Shown here: one piece after another, positions 1-11,419 of the stretch
Layout: each line of letters starts with the position of its first letter
Position numbering within the stretch: the first letter of the stretch is position 1
Source: Hevea brasiliensis
Taxonomy: Eukaryota; Streptophyta; Magnoliopsida; Malpighiales; Euphorbiaceae
DNA length: 64,000 nucleotides
Direction of reading: 5' to 3'
NCBI RefSeq assembly: GCF_030052815.1
Contig: NC_079505.1
Span: 29,202,992 to 29,266,991 of the forward strand
Notes under the pieces: model-generated
Database searches by the model: none
What the model was told of the DNA's origin: nothing
Seen by the model: the letters and a program-made list of their open reading frames with translations, nothing else
Translations under genes and position numbers: made by a program

Positions 1-2036
1 GAAACAAAATTTTCAGTTTTTGAAGCTTAACTTTACTATTCCATTAAGCACTGTTACAGTGGGAATTTGTAGAAATGGTAAACATGAAAGTTGTTCCTTA
101 TTTTGTCTAGTTGAATTTCTTTTTTTGAATCACTCCATTTGGAGTTTTGTAGCTCAAGTTATGGCCAAAATAAGTTTACTGTTCACTGCACTTCTGCTGA
201 AATTTTGGGTTTTGGCAGATTTTGGTCCAACTTTGGTCAGTAATTTGACCAAGTTAAGTTCATAATTTGGTCTAATTTTCTTCATATGAAATGTTCTACC
301 ATGCCTTAGGTTTCCATCGGTTTAAGAATCGATGTTTTCTAGAGAGAGTTATAGCCATCCAAACATTACTGTTCAAATGTAAATCTGCAGAGTTGCAGGT
401 TTGATAACTCAACTTTGTTCAATAATTTGAATGGGTTAATGGCATAATTTGGGGTAGGTTTCTTCATGAAAGTTGTTTGTCTATATCCTATCTTGTTGCT
501 GTAAACATTTCAGGTCAATTTGACCACTCTACAGTGAGTTATGGCCAAATGAACAGTAACTGTTCATTTGATCATTTCTGCAGGGGCTGTTTGCAGGGTA
601 TCCGGATTGGGGCCAAGTTTTGGTCCTCTTGCTTTGGTCTTTTGGGCATGGTTTCTTCAGCAAAAATGTGCCATTATAAGCCTAGTTTCATGTCCAATTG
701 TCCAAACATCAATTGGACCTACACAGCCAAAGTTATGGCAGTGCAAGTGGACTGAATTTTCAGTCCCTCTGCTGCTGTCCTAGGGCAGCCTACAACTTCA
801 CTTTGCAATCCTATTTTTCAGTCCATAATATGGTCAATTTACCTAAAATGGTCACTAATTGACCATTAAAATGTGCTCTAACAATTTCATAAGCCAAATC
901 AATTTTTCACTTCTCAAAACCCTAATGTCCAATTCAATTTGCCCATAAACCTCAATTAGCACACTAGTTCAACATCCATGCATATTCATACCTTAAACAT
1001 CATTTCTATCCACTCTAAATTCATTAAAACAATCAAACTCATCCTTCCTTAGGGCTGCCAAAAATTCAAGGGATGCATACACTTAACTTTTATTCATTTA
1101 ATTTACAATTTCTCACTTATTTCAAGCTTCTAACATGGAATCAAAGAAGTATATATATAAGTAGGCACTAACCTCACTTTAACCTCTTGTAGGGCAGATT
1201 TCTCCAAGTTAAATCTTCATTTTCTTGTACTCTCTTGGCTGCCAAACACTTCCTCTAGGTCCAAGGATTCATTTTAGTGTTGGGGTCTTGAGGAAATATG
1301 GTGAGGAAGCATGAGAAATGAAGCTTTTGTTTGAAAATCAATGGAGGGAGAAGAGGGAGAGATTCACGTTTTGGCTGAAGAAGAAGAAGGAAACAGCAGA
1401 ATTTTGAGTCCATTTGTCTCTTTTAATTGTTTAAAAAAAGACTTATTGAATGGTGATTGGTGGAGGGTATGTAAATGACATCATGTGATGTCATTATCCC
1501 TAATTTCTTTCATTTTTCTTTTCTTTTCTTTTCTACCACATTTCAATTTAATTTTTAGCAATATTTCTTCATATTTTATGTCATATTAATTATTTACTTA
1601 ACTGGACAAGTCGGCCAAAAATCACCTCTGAAGGCGAAATGACCAAAATGCCCTCCGTTTGGCTTAACGGGTCAAAATTGTCTGTACTGATTGAAAAATT
1701 TTTCTAAATATTTTCTTGGCATTCTAATGCCATAGGAACCTCAATGACCCTTCTCTGGAGTCCCAAAAATTATTTTATAAATTTTCCCCAGGGTCTAGGG
1801 CTCCTCGTTGCGAGAATCGTAACTTACCTCTGGTTACCCATCGCTTGGGCACCGGCTCTTTTGACTTAACTGTATTTTATTTCTAAAATTTTTACTAAAT
1901 TTTTCTCATTAATATTTGAGTTAATTTTGGTTTCTCACTTAAGTTTAAATATTTTTCCGGACGTTCTAGCTGTCCGGACCGACACCGGTCACCGGAACAG
2001 TAGAATGTACGGAGTTGCTACCGGGAGGATGTTACA
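1..2036. repeat. Gypsy family-A LTR, left-truncated by the window edge
   Basis: This is non-coding LTR sequence ending in GGATGTTACA directly before a primer binding site, which would make it a + strand 5' LTR. Its blocks (for example the region around 120-175, the CCGGAACAG box near 1993 and the GGTTACCCATCGC box near 1832) match the gypsy LTRs elsewhere in the window. They match in the orientation seen in the minus-strand elements D and E. It is therefore inverted relative to its own PBS when compared with B and C. The closest relative in the window is 61471-63426, in reverse complement. Small ORFs here are chance. Confidence 0.8.
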
Positions 2037-2043
2037 CATTTAT

Positions 2044-2055
2044 TGGTATCAGAGC
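2044..2055 (+). other. Primer binding site (tRNA-iMet type), family A
   Basis: TGGTATCAGAGC lies 7 nt after the LTR terminus TGTTACA. It is complementary to the 3' end of initiator tRNA-Met, the usual primer of plant LTR retrotransposons. This fixes the family-A interior as + strand. Confidence 0.85.
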
Positions 2056-2179
2056 ACGGTTTAGGCGTTCCTAGGCATGGATAGATAGAATGAGATAGTG
2101 TGCATAATATGCATTGCATTCATATGAGTTGAGGTGACACTAATGCAAATCTATTTTCTTGGTTATTTTAGGTTAAGGT

Positions 2180-2412
2180 GTGGACTCAGAATTGCTGAGG
2201 GCAATAGAAAAAGAAGTAGTAAGCCGTATCCCGATTGGGAATGATATTGGAAATCGGGGAGATCCTGCTCCACCAGTGCAAGAGGTGCCTGTACAACCCC
2301 AACAGGCCTTGTTTGAGCAGATGACTGGATTCTTTCGACAGATGACTGGGGTTATTTCACCATTGTCTCAGCAGAAATCACCTCTAGGAAAAATTAGAAA
2401 GTATGGAGCTGT
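2180..2412 (+). pseudogene. Gypsy gag N-terminal fragment (family A)
   Basis: About 78 codons are readable from a GTG in the place where a gag ATG would be expected. They include the motif FEQMTGFFRQMTGV, which corresponds to the QQMAAMFQQMAG-type N-terminal segment of gag in elements B and C. The reading frame reaches KIRKYGAVE, which aligns with the KLLKYGDAEF-type segment before the capsid core, and then changes abruptly into unrelated LTR sequence near 2412. The capsid domain, zinc knuckle and all of pol are missing. The loss of ATG and the abrupt break mark it as a dead fragment. Its neighbours are the PBS at 2044 and a foreign LTR end at 2413-2977. The product would have been a structural polyprotein of the cytoplasmic virus-like particle. 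Confidence 0.75.
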
Positions 2413-2977
2413 AGAGAATCGCGTATCATGTATTTTGTGTATGTTATTTATTTCTTATATTGTACTATAAATTAACAAATTGTAATTAATTTGTATATCA
2501 TGTAAATTAAAGATTTATTTAATTATTGCAAATGATGTAGATTATTGCAAATTTGAGAATTTTGCTGTAAGAATGGAGCATGAATGAATTTGTACAAATG
2601 AGTATAGATTTGAATTACATAATGATTTTTTTTTCAAATGATGATATGAGTATGGAAATGATTATGAAATTAAAATGTATGGATGAGATTTGAAATATGA
2701 GAAAATTATGAGATTGATTGATGAGATAATTATGATTAGCATGGATAAGATATTATTTTGAAAATATTATTGAATTTCAAACAGGTGAATATTGAAATAC
2801 ACCAAATGATAATAAAACAGGAGAAACTCCGCTGGTTTCTCCGTCGAAAAATAATTGATATTAAATTAATCGAATTCAAAATTATTAAAAAAATAAAGTA
2901 CGATAAGTTAGGGTGCTCCGGCACCGATTGTAGCATGCCTTGCTCAGCTACACTGTAGTCGGGTGACGGGTGTTACA
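2413..2977 (+). repeat. Partial or solo gypsy-type LTR, different family
   Basis: This AT-rich, non-coding stretch starts inside gag of element A and ends with GGGTGACGGGTGTTACA, a typical gypsy LTR terminus. It contains a short inverted repeat (GGAGAAACTCC / GGTTTCTCC around 2820-2842). No second copy exists in the window. The left boundary is set only by where gag homology stops. No PBS follows: copia sequence begins at once at 2978. Confidence 0.6.
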
Positions 2978-5680
2978 GTCTTTATTATTTGGATAATAAT
3001 TACAAACACAAATTGAATGCAAGTGATCTAAAAGAATGCAACGCCATGGTGAAAACCAACTCAAGTTCAAAATATATTTGGCACTTAAGATTATGTCATG
3101 TTGCAGAAGATAGGATTGCAAAATTGGAGAAAATGGGGATTCTATCCTCATTGGGCTCTGAGCCTACTCCAACTTGTGAATCTTGCCTTCAGGGCAAAAT
3201 GACTAGATCACCCTTTGTTGGACAAGGGCTAAGAGCTGAAAATATTTTGGAGCTAATACATAGTGATGTATGTGGTCCATTTAAAGAAATGGCTAGAGGG
3301 GGTTCTCATTATTTTATTACCTTTACTGATGAAAAATCAAGGTTTGGGTATTTGTATTTGATGAAATACAAACATGAATCTTTTGAAAAGTTCAAAGAAT
3401 TTAAATTTGAAGTAGAAAATCAAACAGGAAAGAGTATTAAAGCTCTTCGATCAGATCGTGGAGGTGAATATTTGAGTACTGAATTTGATGAATACTTGAG
3501 AGAGCATGGCATTGTTTCTTAGCTGACTCCTCTAGGAACGCCACAACTGAATGGTGTATCTGAAAGGAGAAATTGTACCCTATTGGATATGGTACGTAGT
3601 ATGATGAGCTATACTGATATGCCAATCTTCTTTTGGGGATTTGCATTAGAATCAGCTTTGTATATTCTGAATAGGATTCCATCAAAATCAGTTTCTTCCA
3701 CACCTTATGAGATATGGCATGGAAGAAAACCAAGTCTTAAGCATGTTAAGATTTGGGGTTGTCTAGCTTATATCAAAAAGCTGAACACTGATAAATTGGA
3801 GACTAGATCAGAAAAAGGTCGATTTGTTGGATATCCAAAAGATAGTTTTGGATATTATTTTTATTTGCCTACTTCACAAAAGGTTGTGATAAGTAGAGAT
3901 GCCACATTTCTTGAACAACAGTTTGTTCAAGAAGGAGGCAAAGGAAGGCATATAGAGTTAGAATTGGAGAATTCTAACCAACCAACAGATCAGATGGATA
4001 TAGATCCATCTAGTCAACCTATACCCGTTGATGAAACATCTACAGCTGTTCCTCGTAGAACAACCAGGGTATCTCATCCACCAGTGAGATATGGTTTTCT
4101 TCATGAAGAAGAACAAGAGTTGTCTACTCATGAAGAAGTAGATCATGGAGATGATCCACTTACTTATGAAGAAGCTATATCAGATATAGACTCTTCAAAA
4201 TGGATTGATGCTATGAAATCCGAGATTGATTCCATGTATAAGAATCAAGTTTGGGATCTTGTTGACCCACCTAAAGGTATTGTACCTATAGGGAACAAAT
4301 GGGTTTTCAAGAAGAAAATTGGTTCCGATGGAAAGGTAGAGACCTATAAGGCAAGGCTAGTAGCGAAAGGGTTTCGCCAAAGGCAAGGAATCGACTATGA
4401 GGAGACTTTCTCGCCTGTTGCCATGCTCAAATCAATTAGGATTTTATTAGCAATAGCTGCATACTATGATTATGAGATTTGGCAAATGGATGTCAAAACA
4501 GCTTTTCTCAATGGATACATTGAAGGAAACATTTTCATGGAACAACCTAGGGGTTTTGAATCCCAAGATGGTTCTAAGGTATGCAAGCTAAAGCGATCCA
4601 TTTATGGGTTGAAACAAGCTTCGAGGAGTTGGAACATCCGTTTTGATGAAGCCATTAAATCCTTTGGTTTTATCAAAAATGAGGATGAGCCATGTGTATA
4701 TAAGAAGGTTAGTGACAGTGCTATCACTTTCCTTGTCTTATATGTGGATGATATACTGTTGATGGGTAATGACACAGGTATGTTGACGACTATAAAGGTA
4801 TGGTTGTCAAATACATTCTCCATGAAAGACTTAGGGGAGGCAACCTATATTCTTGGGATTCGCATCTATAGAGATAGAGCGAAAAGAATAATTGGTTTAT
4901 CTCAAAGCCTACACTTGGAAAAGGTGTTAAAGAGGTTTAACATGCTTGAGTCTAAGAGAGGATTGTTACCAGTGAGTCATGGTATCCACCTTTCTAAAGA
5001 GATGTCTCCAAAGACACCTAAAGAAAGAGATAAGATGGCGAGGCTTCCATATGCTTCGGCTATTGGAAGTTTAATGTATGCAATGTTGTGTACTAGGCCG
5101 GATATCGCATATGTTGTTAGTTTGACTAGCAGGTATCGATCCAATCCAGGTTTGGAACACTGGATAACTGTCAAGAATATCCTTAAGTACTTGAGAAGAA
5201 CTAAGGATTTATTCTTGATTTATGGAGGTGGAGACTTGCAATTGGATGGTTATACTAATTCTGATTTCCAATCAGATATCGATGATAGAAAGTCTACCTC
5301 TGGATATGTGTTCATTTGTAATGGAGGTGCAGTCAGTTGGAAGAGTTCCAAACAGAGCACGACTACAGATTCCACTACGAGGTGAGTATATTCGCATCGA
5401 TGTCTTTGCAAAGGAAGCTGTTTGGATAAAGAAGTTCGTGACAGAACTTACAGTAGTTCCTTCCATTGAGTCAGCAGTTTCACTACACTGTGACAATAAT
5501 GGAGCAGTCATACAGGCTAAGGAACCAAGGTCTCACCAAAAATCCAAACACATAGAAAGGCGCTACCACATTATCAGAGAAATAGTTGGGCGAGGCGATG
5601 TAGCCATGCAGAAAATAGCATCAGCTGAAAATCTAGCTGATCCATTCACTAAGCCTATGTCACAAACTCAGTTAGACTGA
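2978..5680 (+). pseudogene. Copia pol: integrase, reverse transcriptase, RNase H (broken)
   Basis: The order of domains is: GAG-pre-integrase with an HLRLCH...CESCLQGK zinc site (about 3080-3200); integrase core with acidic residues in HSDVCGP, RSDRGGEY and VSERR; reverse transcriptase from about 4200 with YVDD at 4741-4752; RNase H from about 5245; and a C-terminal DPFTKPM motif near 5640. Breaks: a TAG at 3520-3522 splits integrase, and a frameshift near 5380 moves the RNase H tail (KEAVWIKKF to the end) into another frame. The usual first acidic RNase H residue in GYTxSDF reads as asparagine (5257-5259). There is no start codon, gag or protease. The protein would have copied element RNA and integrated the cDNA, but this copy cannot make a complete product. 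Confidence 0.92.
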
Positions 5681-5730
5681 CTTCTTGAGAACATAGGTCT
5701 AAGATATTGTAATGAATGACTCTAGTGCTA

Positions 5731-5739
5731 GTGGGAGAT
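5731..5739 (+). other. Copia polypurine tract
   Basis: GTGGGAGAT lies immediately before the 3' LTR start TGTTAG. This is the plus-strand priming site in the copia layout. Confidence 0.7.
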
Positions 5740-7246
5740 TGTTAGTAGTATGCCCTAGAGCATATCATTTAGTATGTATCTTGTACATAATTTTATTAAT
5801 AAAAGGAATTTCCACTTTTCCGTTTACATAATATATTTATGTGTAATAGAAAAGGTCCATTGATATTTTGTTAGAAATATTATTCTTAAGTTGTTAAGAA
5901 TATGAGTGACAATATTTCTAGTACAAAGTATCATAAATAGGTTCACAATCGAGGATACTTCATAATAAGGACATGACTTATCCAGAAAGATTGTATTCAT
6001 GTTTGTTCCCAAGTTATTTATATGAGATATAAATAAGATGGAATGGTGAGTCTCATGCCATATAACAAACATGATAGGCACTTATAAATGATAAGTAGGC
6101 CGAACCAGTAACACTTATGACAAGCACATGGAGTTTACTCTTGTCAATGTTTTGTCATAAATCATATCAGTGCATATAATTTTTAGACCTGCGATAGCAC
6201 AGTTATCTTGTATATAGGTAGTTTGAGTTTGATACTGCTTTCATACTTGTACTATGTATGGGTATATGGGCATGTGTTGGCTCCTACTAGTTATATATGG
6301 AGGTAGGTGTTGATCAAGATGGAATCTGTTCCTCTAAGTAAATAGAAATAAAGTCCTATGTTCATTTAATTGTTCTTGATGTTTCAAGTTCCTGGCCAGG
6401 ACAGATAGATTTATTCAGAAAAGAGTTTCTGATGAGAAAATCTTTTTAATCAATAACTGGAATTAAAAGAGAACATAATATTCATAGCAAATGGAGTTTG
6501 ACATAAACCATAACTCCAGCTTGAGTTGGGATTTTGTAACAGAGAGATTCTAGTGCATGGTAACATATGATTATAGGTTCATTTAAGGTAAACCTTATTA
6601 CTAATTGGGTGGCCATGGCATGCTATGCTAGGTGTTAACCATGGTCTATGAGGTTCAAAAAATGATTTAGAGAAATCATTTATGGTAAGAAAGAGTTCTG
6701 ATGATATTAAGAGTTGGTATCATGTCTCATTGCCAATTAGTGATGAGCCTAGTAAGTCACACACATACACAAGTTATCACCTATTTAAATATGATTTAAT
6801 TAATTAATTAAAGAGTTTAATTGATTAATTAAATAGGTTTGGTTGGCAATTAAATTGCAAAGTCCCTAGCATGACTTGAAACCAAATCTAAATTATTGGA
6901 TGTGTAGTATAAATTAAATTTATATTTAAAGTGTTTAAATATGAATTTAATTAATGAGAAATTAATTAATAGAGATTAATTAATTAATTTATATTTGATA
7001 TAAATTAATTAGAAGAAGAAAAATAATTATTTTGGGTTAAGAACTCAAAATTAAGACACAGGGGCATTTTGGTCATTTCACAGTGTGACACGTGGCACCA
7101 TGAGATGGTGACACATGGGATTACACATAAGCTTGCCAAATGTTTTTTAATCATGTAAGATGATTTAAATCAAGATTAAATATAGGTTTGACACTTGGCA
7201 CAATGTGATTGGGTCACTTAAACCTAGAGCTAATCAAAGGGTGACA
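5740..7246 (+). repeat. Copia 3' LTR, first part
   Basis: It starts TGTTAGTAGTATGCCC just after the polypurine tract. It is homologous to 60536-61470, which gives an independent view of the family. It is cut at 7246 by the insertion of element E. The last 5 bases, TGACA (7242-7246), are the target duplication. No gene lies in this stretch, and the small minus-strand ORF at 5824-6081 is chance. Confidence 0.88.
7242..7246. repeat. Target site duplication TGACA, left side of element E
   Basis: TGACA occurs immediately outside both ends of element E (7242-7246 and 18304-18308). The two identical copies support one integration event into the copia LTR. Confidence 0.9.
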
Positions 7247-7868
7247 TGTCACACCCTACCCCTCTGTAAGGCATAACATGATCCCGTAGTATACCTAATG
7301 CATTACCAACTCCGTCTACTGATAACCCATTAAATACACTACAAGGGATTTTCAAAACTTTTCTTACTTCTTTTATAGTGGTGAGCACTATTTACAGGTG
7401 TTAAAAACCTTTTTGAACTGAAGTGATAAAACTGACACATTTGACTTAATTGGAGTTTCTGTAAAAATTTTGGCAGAGTGCCATCTGTATTTTGGATAAA
7501 ACAGTTCTTGAAAACTCGTAAAAGTACTTCAATATGTATTTGCAAATCTCAACTCCAATATATTTCTCAACACAACATATTTCTCAATTCAAATCCATAG
7601 TGATTTTTCAGAGACTGAGATACAAGAAATATAATACAAAACTATTTAAGTAAATGAAATCTCAGATTTACATTCACGATAATTTACATTTAATTACATA
7701 CCAAAATATTTTACAAGAGTTTCTATACAACTGCTCAAATAATTTACATACATATTATTACATGCTTACATCAAAACCTATGTACATGGGTATATCTATG
7801 ATATACCTGGAGCTGATCTGAATATATCTTCAAGGAAATTTACTTACTGCTCTATGCTCTTCTTACCT

Positions 7869-7915
7869 GCGACAGCATACAAAGCTATCGCTGAGTGGTG
7901 AACTCAGTGGTGCAC
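7869..7915 (-). promoter_or_regulatory. Conserved double stem-loop, E 3' LTR
   Basis: On the minus strand, CTGAGT...ACTCAG is followed directly by CGATAGC...GCTGTCG. Both can fold into hairpins. Homologous pairs occur at 14866, 19170, 23183, 27744, 29826, 36564, 42965, 51552 and 59097. The function is unknown, and an RNA-level role is inferred. Confidence 0.5.
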
Positions 7916-8159
7916 AACTATAATTTAAAACATAGTACAATATACATTGACAAATTTTACAGTAAATAATTTGAGAATCTGAATACTGATCAAATTTCAC
8001 AACTCAAAATATTCATTGCCAATAATGTAAATCATTTGTATAAATAACTTGGAGCACAAAATTCAATTTATCAAATCTTGACTATCCATTTAAGTAATTC
8101 CAACAAAATCAATTACACACAAACCATAATTGAAATCACCATTCCTTACCATTCAAAAG

Positions 8160-8270
8160 CCATTCTGTATCTCAAAATCATTTTGTATCTCAAAAATCAT
8201 ATTGTATCTCAAAAGTCATTATGCATCTCAAAAACCATGTTGTATCTCAAAAATCAATCTTTATCTCACT
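8160..8270. repeat. Minisatellite inside element E LTR, about 20-bp unit
   Basis: The core TGTATCTCAAAAATCAT recurs about six times with small changes. The same array is present in the partner LTR at about 15157-15267. It creates false ORFs rich in Leu, Tyr, Ser and Lys. Confidence 0.8.
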
Positions 8271-8309
8271 AACTATGCAAGACTAATCCGAAAGGGCCAT
8301 ATTCGATGT

Positions 8310-8379
8310 GATTCTAACTCCCTATGGTCGGGGAGGTCGAATCTGATTCTAACTCCCTATGGTCGGGGAGGTCGAATCA
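8310..8379. repeat. 35-bp tandem duplication in E LTR
   Basis: Two adjacent copies share GATTCTAACTCCCTATGG followed by TCGGGGAGGTCGAATC. The same pair occurs in the other LTR at about 15307-15375, so it predates the insertion of E. Confidence 0.8.
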
Positions 8380-11108
8380 TCGTGCACGCATACCATCACA
8401 ATAATGAATCTTCCGCAAGGGCCATAACGATAAAATAAACTTAGATCTAACCTCACATCAGAGGAAAATCTAAGCCTGTGCACGTACCATGGTAATCAAA
8501 ACACAACTAACTCTGTTGTCTTCTCAACAAATGAGAGAGACGGGTAATAACCTAGTCAAGCATTTATAGTGAGATATAAAATAATATCACAATCATTTTA
8601 GTGAGCATAAATCACAATATAATTCGATTCAAAGTCAATTTCAATATCCAATAATTTTTATGCTCATCACAATTCAAATCATAAATTTATATTTTTCCAT
8701 GAAAATTACCATCACAATTCAAAACATGTTCTATCACAATTTTCCAAAACATAATTTATTCAATCCATAACAATGCTTAATACTTGTGTAAATACCATTT
8801 CACAAAGCTAAATTCATACATACTATAACAATTTCAATAATCATTGAATTAAATCCAATGCTTGTTAAACACAATACATAAGAAAAATATGTCATTTAAT
8901 CATATGAAATATTCAAAACAAAATCAGTTAAAAACTAGTTGTGCACAAACCTCTGATAATTGTCTCCTGGTCTTGACTCAGTATTTCTGCCCCTTTTGCT
9001 GAGTCCTTGTTAACTGAGAAACACAATTTGAAGTGTTTCAGTGCTAAATTAATTTGCCTCTAACGATAATGTTCGATAAACAATTCACTGAATACATTTA
9101 TTTGCTTAATTACCTAATATACCGACCCTCGATGCGTTTAAGGTAAATTAGGTTTTGGTGTCCTTAATATGTCACATTCGATAGGGTTTTAGGGTTGGTA
9201 CGTTTTACCAAACTCATTTCCTTGTTTAGTGCATTTTAATGCAAATTGCCGGATTCCGGAACACTGGTTTGACCTAATCGGACGATCTAGTTCCCTCGGT
9301 TTTCGGGTCTCGATCGAAACTACAAACTTGTAGATCTAGGTCTTATTGCACGCGGTGCAAAATTTCAGGTCAATCCGAGTTAAGTAGACCAAGTTATGAT
9401 CATTACACTATTGCTGGTCAAGTGGTACCATTTTAGGTCAATTTTAGGTCAAATTGGTCAATTCTGGTTCGGCCAGTTTTTGGACCCGAACTTGTGCAAG
9501 TTGTTTGACTTGCTTATGGTCATTTCTGGGCTTTGGTGTCTTCATAAGACTTGTAGGTATGGGTCTTAACTATTCATGGTTAAAATTTCAGGTCAATTGG
9601 ACCTGTTTTGAGTGAGTTATGGCCTAAACACTAACTGCTGCCCAAATGGTCAATTTTCAGGCCTTATTGCACTTAATCCGGATTTGGTCATTTTTCAAGC
9701 TACCTTGCAAGCAGAATTTTGGCAAGCTTCCTTCATGAAAGTTGGCACATTTTGTGCCTAGTTTCACCTCCAATTGGTCTCATACCAATTGGAGCCACAC
9801 ACTTAAAGTTATAGGCCTAAAACTCAAACTGCCTTATTGCAATTCTTGCATACACATCAAGGATCATTGTTAACACTTATCAAACTCAACCTTCAAGCCA
9901 ATTCTGGTTGTATCATGACCTAAACATAATTCATGACACATTATAGGTCATTTTGGCAGCTTACAATTGCATTCAATGTGCACCAACAAGTGCAGAATTT
10001 TTTTCAAGCTCAATTACAACAATTCAATCACCTAACATAACAAATAACTTCCACCCTCAATCATACAAACTACCCCTACATCATCACCACCAGAATTCAT
10101 CAATAAGTTTCATGATATCATACATAATTTCATGAGTTTAAAGGCTGCCCAAAAATGGCAGTTTGCTAAGGTATTAAATTCCCCTTTTAAACCCTAAAAT
10201 CAAATGCTCAATAACACATACATGGAGATTAATTTACTAACAATTCAAATTGACTTATTCAACACTAATTTCCATTAATTACATGTAGGAAAAACTCAAG
10301 CAACTCACCTTCCATGGCTGCCAAAAATGGACAGTCCCATAACTCAACCATTTCTTCAAATTTCTTCACCCAAAATACTACCCACAACCTCAATACAAGT
10401 TTTAATTAAGCAAGGGAAGAAAATGGACACTTACCCCTTGTTGGACTTCCTTAAAACTCCACTAAATCTCTTCTTTCTTCTTCCCAAAATGTTGCCCAAG
10501 GTGTGTGTGCAAGCTTTATTGAAGAAACTATGGTGAAATGAGGGCTTGAACATGCTTGCATGGTGGTTGAAGTGAGGTTGGCCATGGAGCTTCCATGGGA
10601 GTTTTGGGAGAAAGTTGAATTCGGTTTGGAAGAAGAATGAAGAAGATGAAGCTTACTTAGTGGAGAAATCTGTCCACTAATGTTATATTTTAATGTCCAT
10701 TTAGCTCACTTAGTGGAGCACTAAGTTTAGTTAATGAATAATTAATCCAAAGTTTCAAAATTTGCAATTTTGTCATCAAACTCCCACTATTTGTATTATG
10801 TACCATATTTCTTATTTTTCATGACATTTTCCAAGTGTATTATCATTTATTTTTAATGGACATTTAGGTCAAAAGACAATTCGGGATGTCAAATGACTAC
10901 AATGCCCCTGTTCGGGTTGCATTCCCGATTTTTGGGTAACACCGGGTTTTGTCTGTTTTTCGATTTCTCACTTTTCTTTGTACTAATTATTTAATTTTTA
11001 TTTGATATTTCTAATGATATTTATAATTCAATAGGGGTCTATTTAAGTCCTAAAAATATTTTCCAGGGTTTCACGCAGTCCGAGCTAGTCAACGGTCCAC
11101 GCCGTGAC

Positions 11109-11153
11109 TTCCCGGTGCGGTCACCCATCGCTAGGTTTCCCGGCTCGCTTAAC
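11109..11153 (-). promoter_or_regulatory. 5S-rRNA-like box in E 3' LTR
   Basis: On the minus strand it reads GTTAAGCGAGCC, then GCGATGGGTGACC, then CCGGGAAG. Plant 5S rRNA has GTTAAGCGTGC, then GATGGGTGACC, then CTGGGAAG in the same order, which covers its box A to box C promoter region. The resemblance is seen in the sequence. A promoter function is inferred. Confidence 0.4.
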
Positions 11154-11330
11154 TTGATCACATATCTTTGCTATTATTTTTCCTTTGTTTTTCTTGTATT
11201 TTCTTTTCTTGTATTTCATTATTTTATGTCTCCTCCCTCGTGTCAAATTGTAGTTCTAGGAATCATAGCTGTCAGTACAGAACTGGTCACCGGAACAGAA
11301 GAACGCACTACCGAACTTTGGGGTGTTACA

Positions 11331-11345
11331 AGTCTCCCCCCCTTA
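11331..11345 (-). other. Element E polypurine tract
   Basis: The + strand AGTCTCCCCCCCTTA reads as a purine run on the minus strand directly before the 3' LTR. It sets the orientation of the element. Confidence 0.8.
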
Positions 11346-11419
11346 AATAAATTTCGTCTCGAAAATTTACCTGGCAATAGTCTCTTAACAGCTGTGGGTG
11401 CTTTCTCCTCATAACCTCT

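Larger units (their letters stand above)
7247..11330 (-). repeat. Element E 3' LTR
   Basis: It has TGTCACACCC at one end and GGGTGTTACA at the other. The reverse-complemented polypurine tract follows at 11331, which makes this the 3' LTR on the minus strand. Internal features are a run of about six 20-bp units around 8160-8270, a 35-bp tandem duplication at 8310-8379, the double stem-loop at 7869-7915 and a 5S-like box at 11109-11153. ORFs at 8078, 8130, 9953, 10327 and 11115 repeat in the other LTR or lie in LTR repeats, and I do not regard them as genes. Confidence 0.88.

Noticed and set aside
20..783. Small plus-strand ORFs in the first 800 bp
   Set aside because: They lie inside LTR sequence with homologues elsewhere in the window, show no domain and are not conserved as frames.
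8160..8270. Possible CRISPR-like array
   Set aside because: Units are about 20 bp, degenerate and without unique spacers, in a plant LTR. It is a minisatellite.
8078..8438. ORFs of 64 and 102 codons with repeated ISK/SLCIS-like peptides
   Set aside because: They are produced by a 20-bp minisatellite in the E LTR and recur in the partner LTR.
9953..10536. Two ORFs identical in both E LTRs (also 16942 and 17316)
   Set aside because: Their identity reflects LTR duplication, not protein conservation. No recognisable domain.
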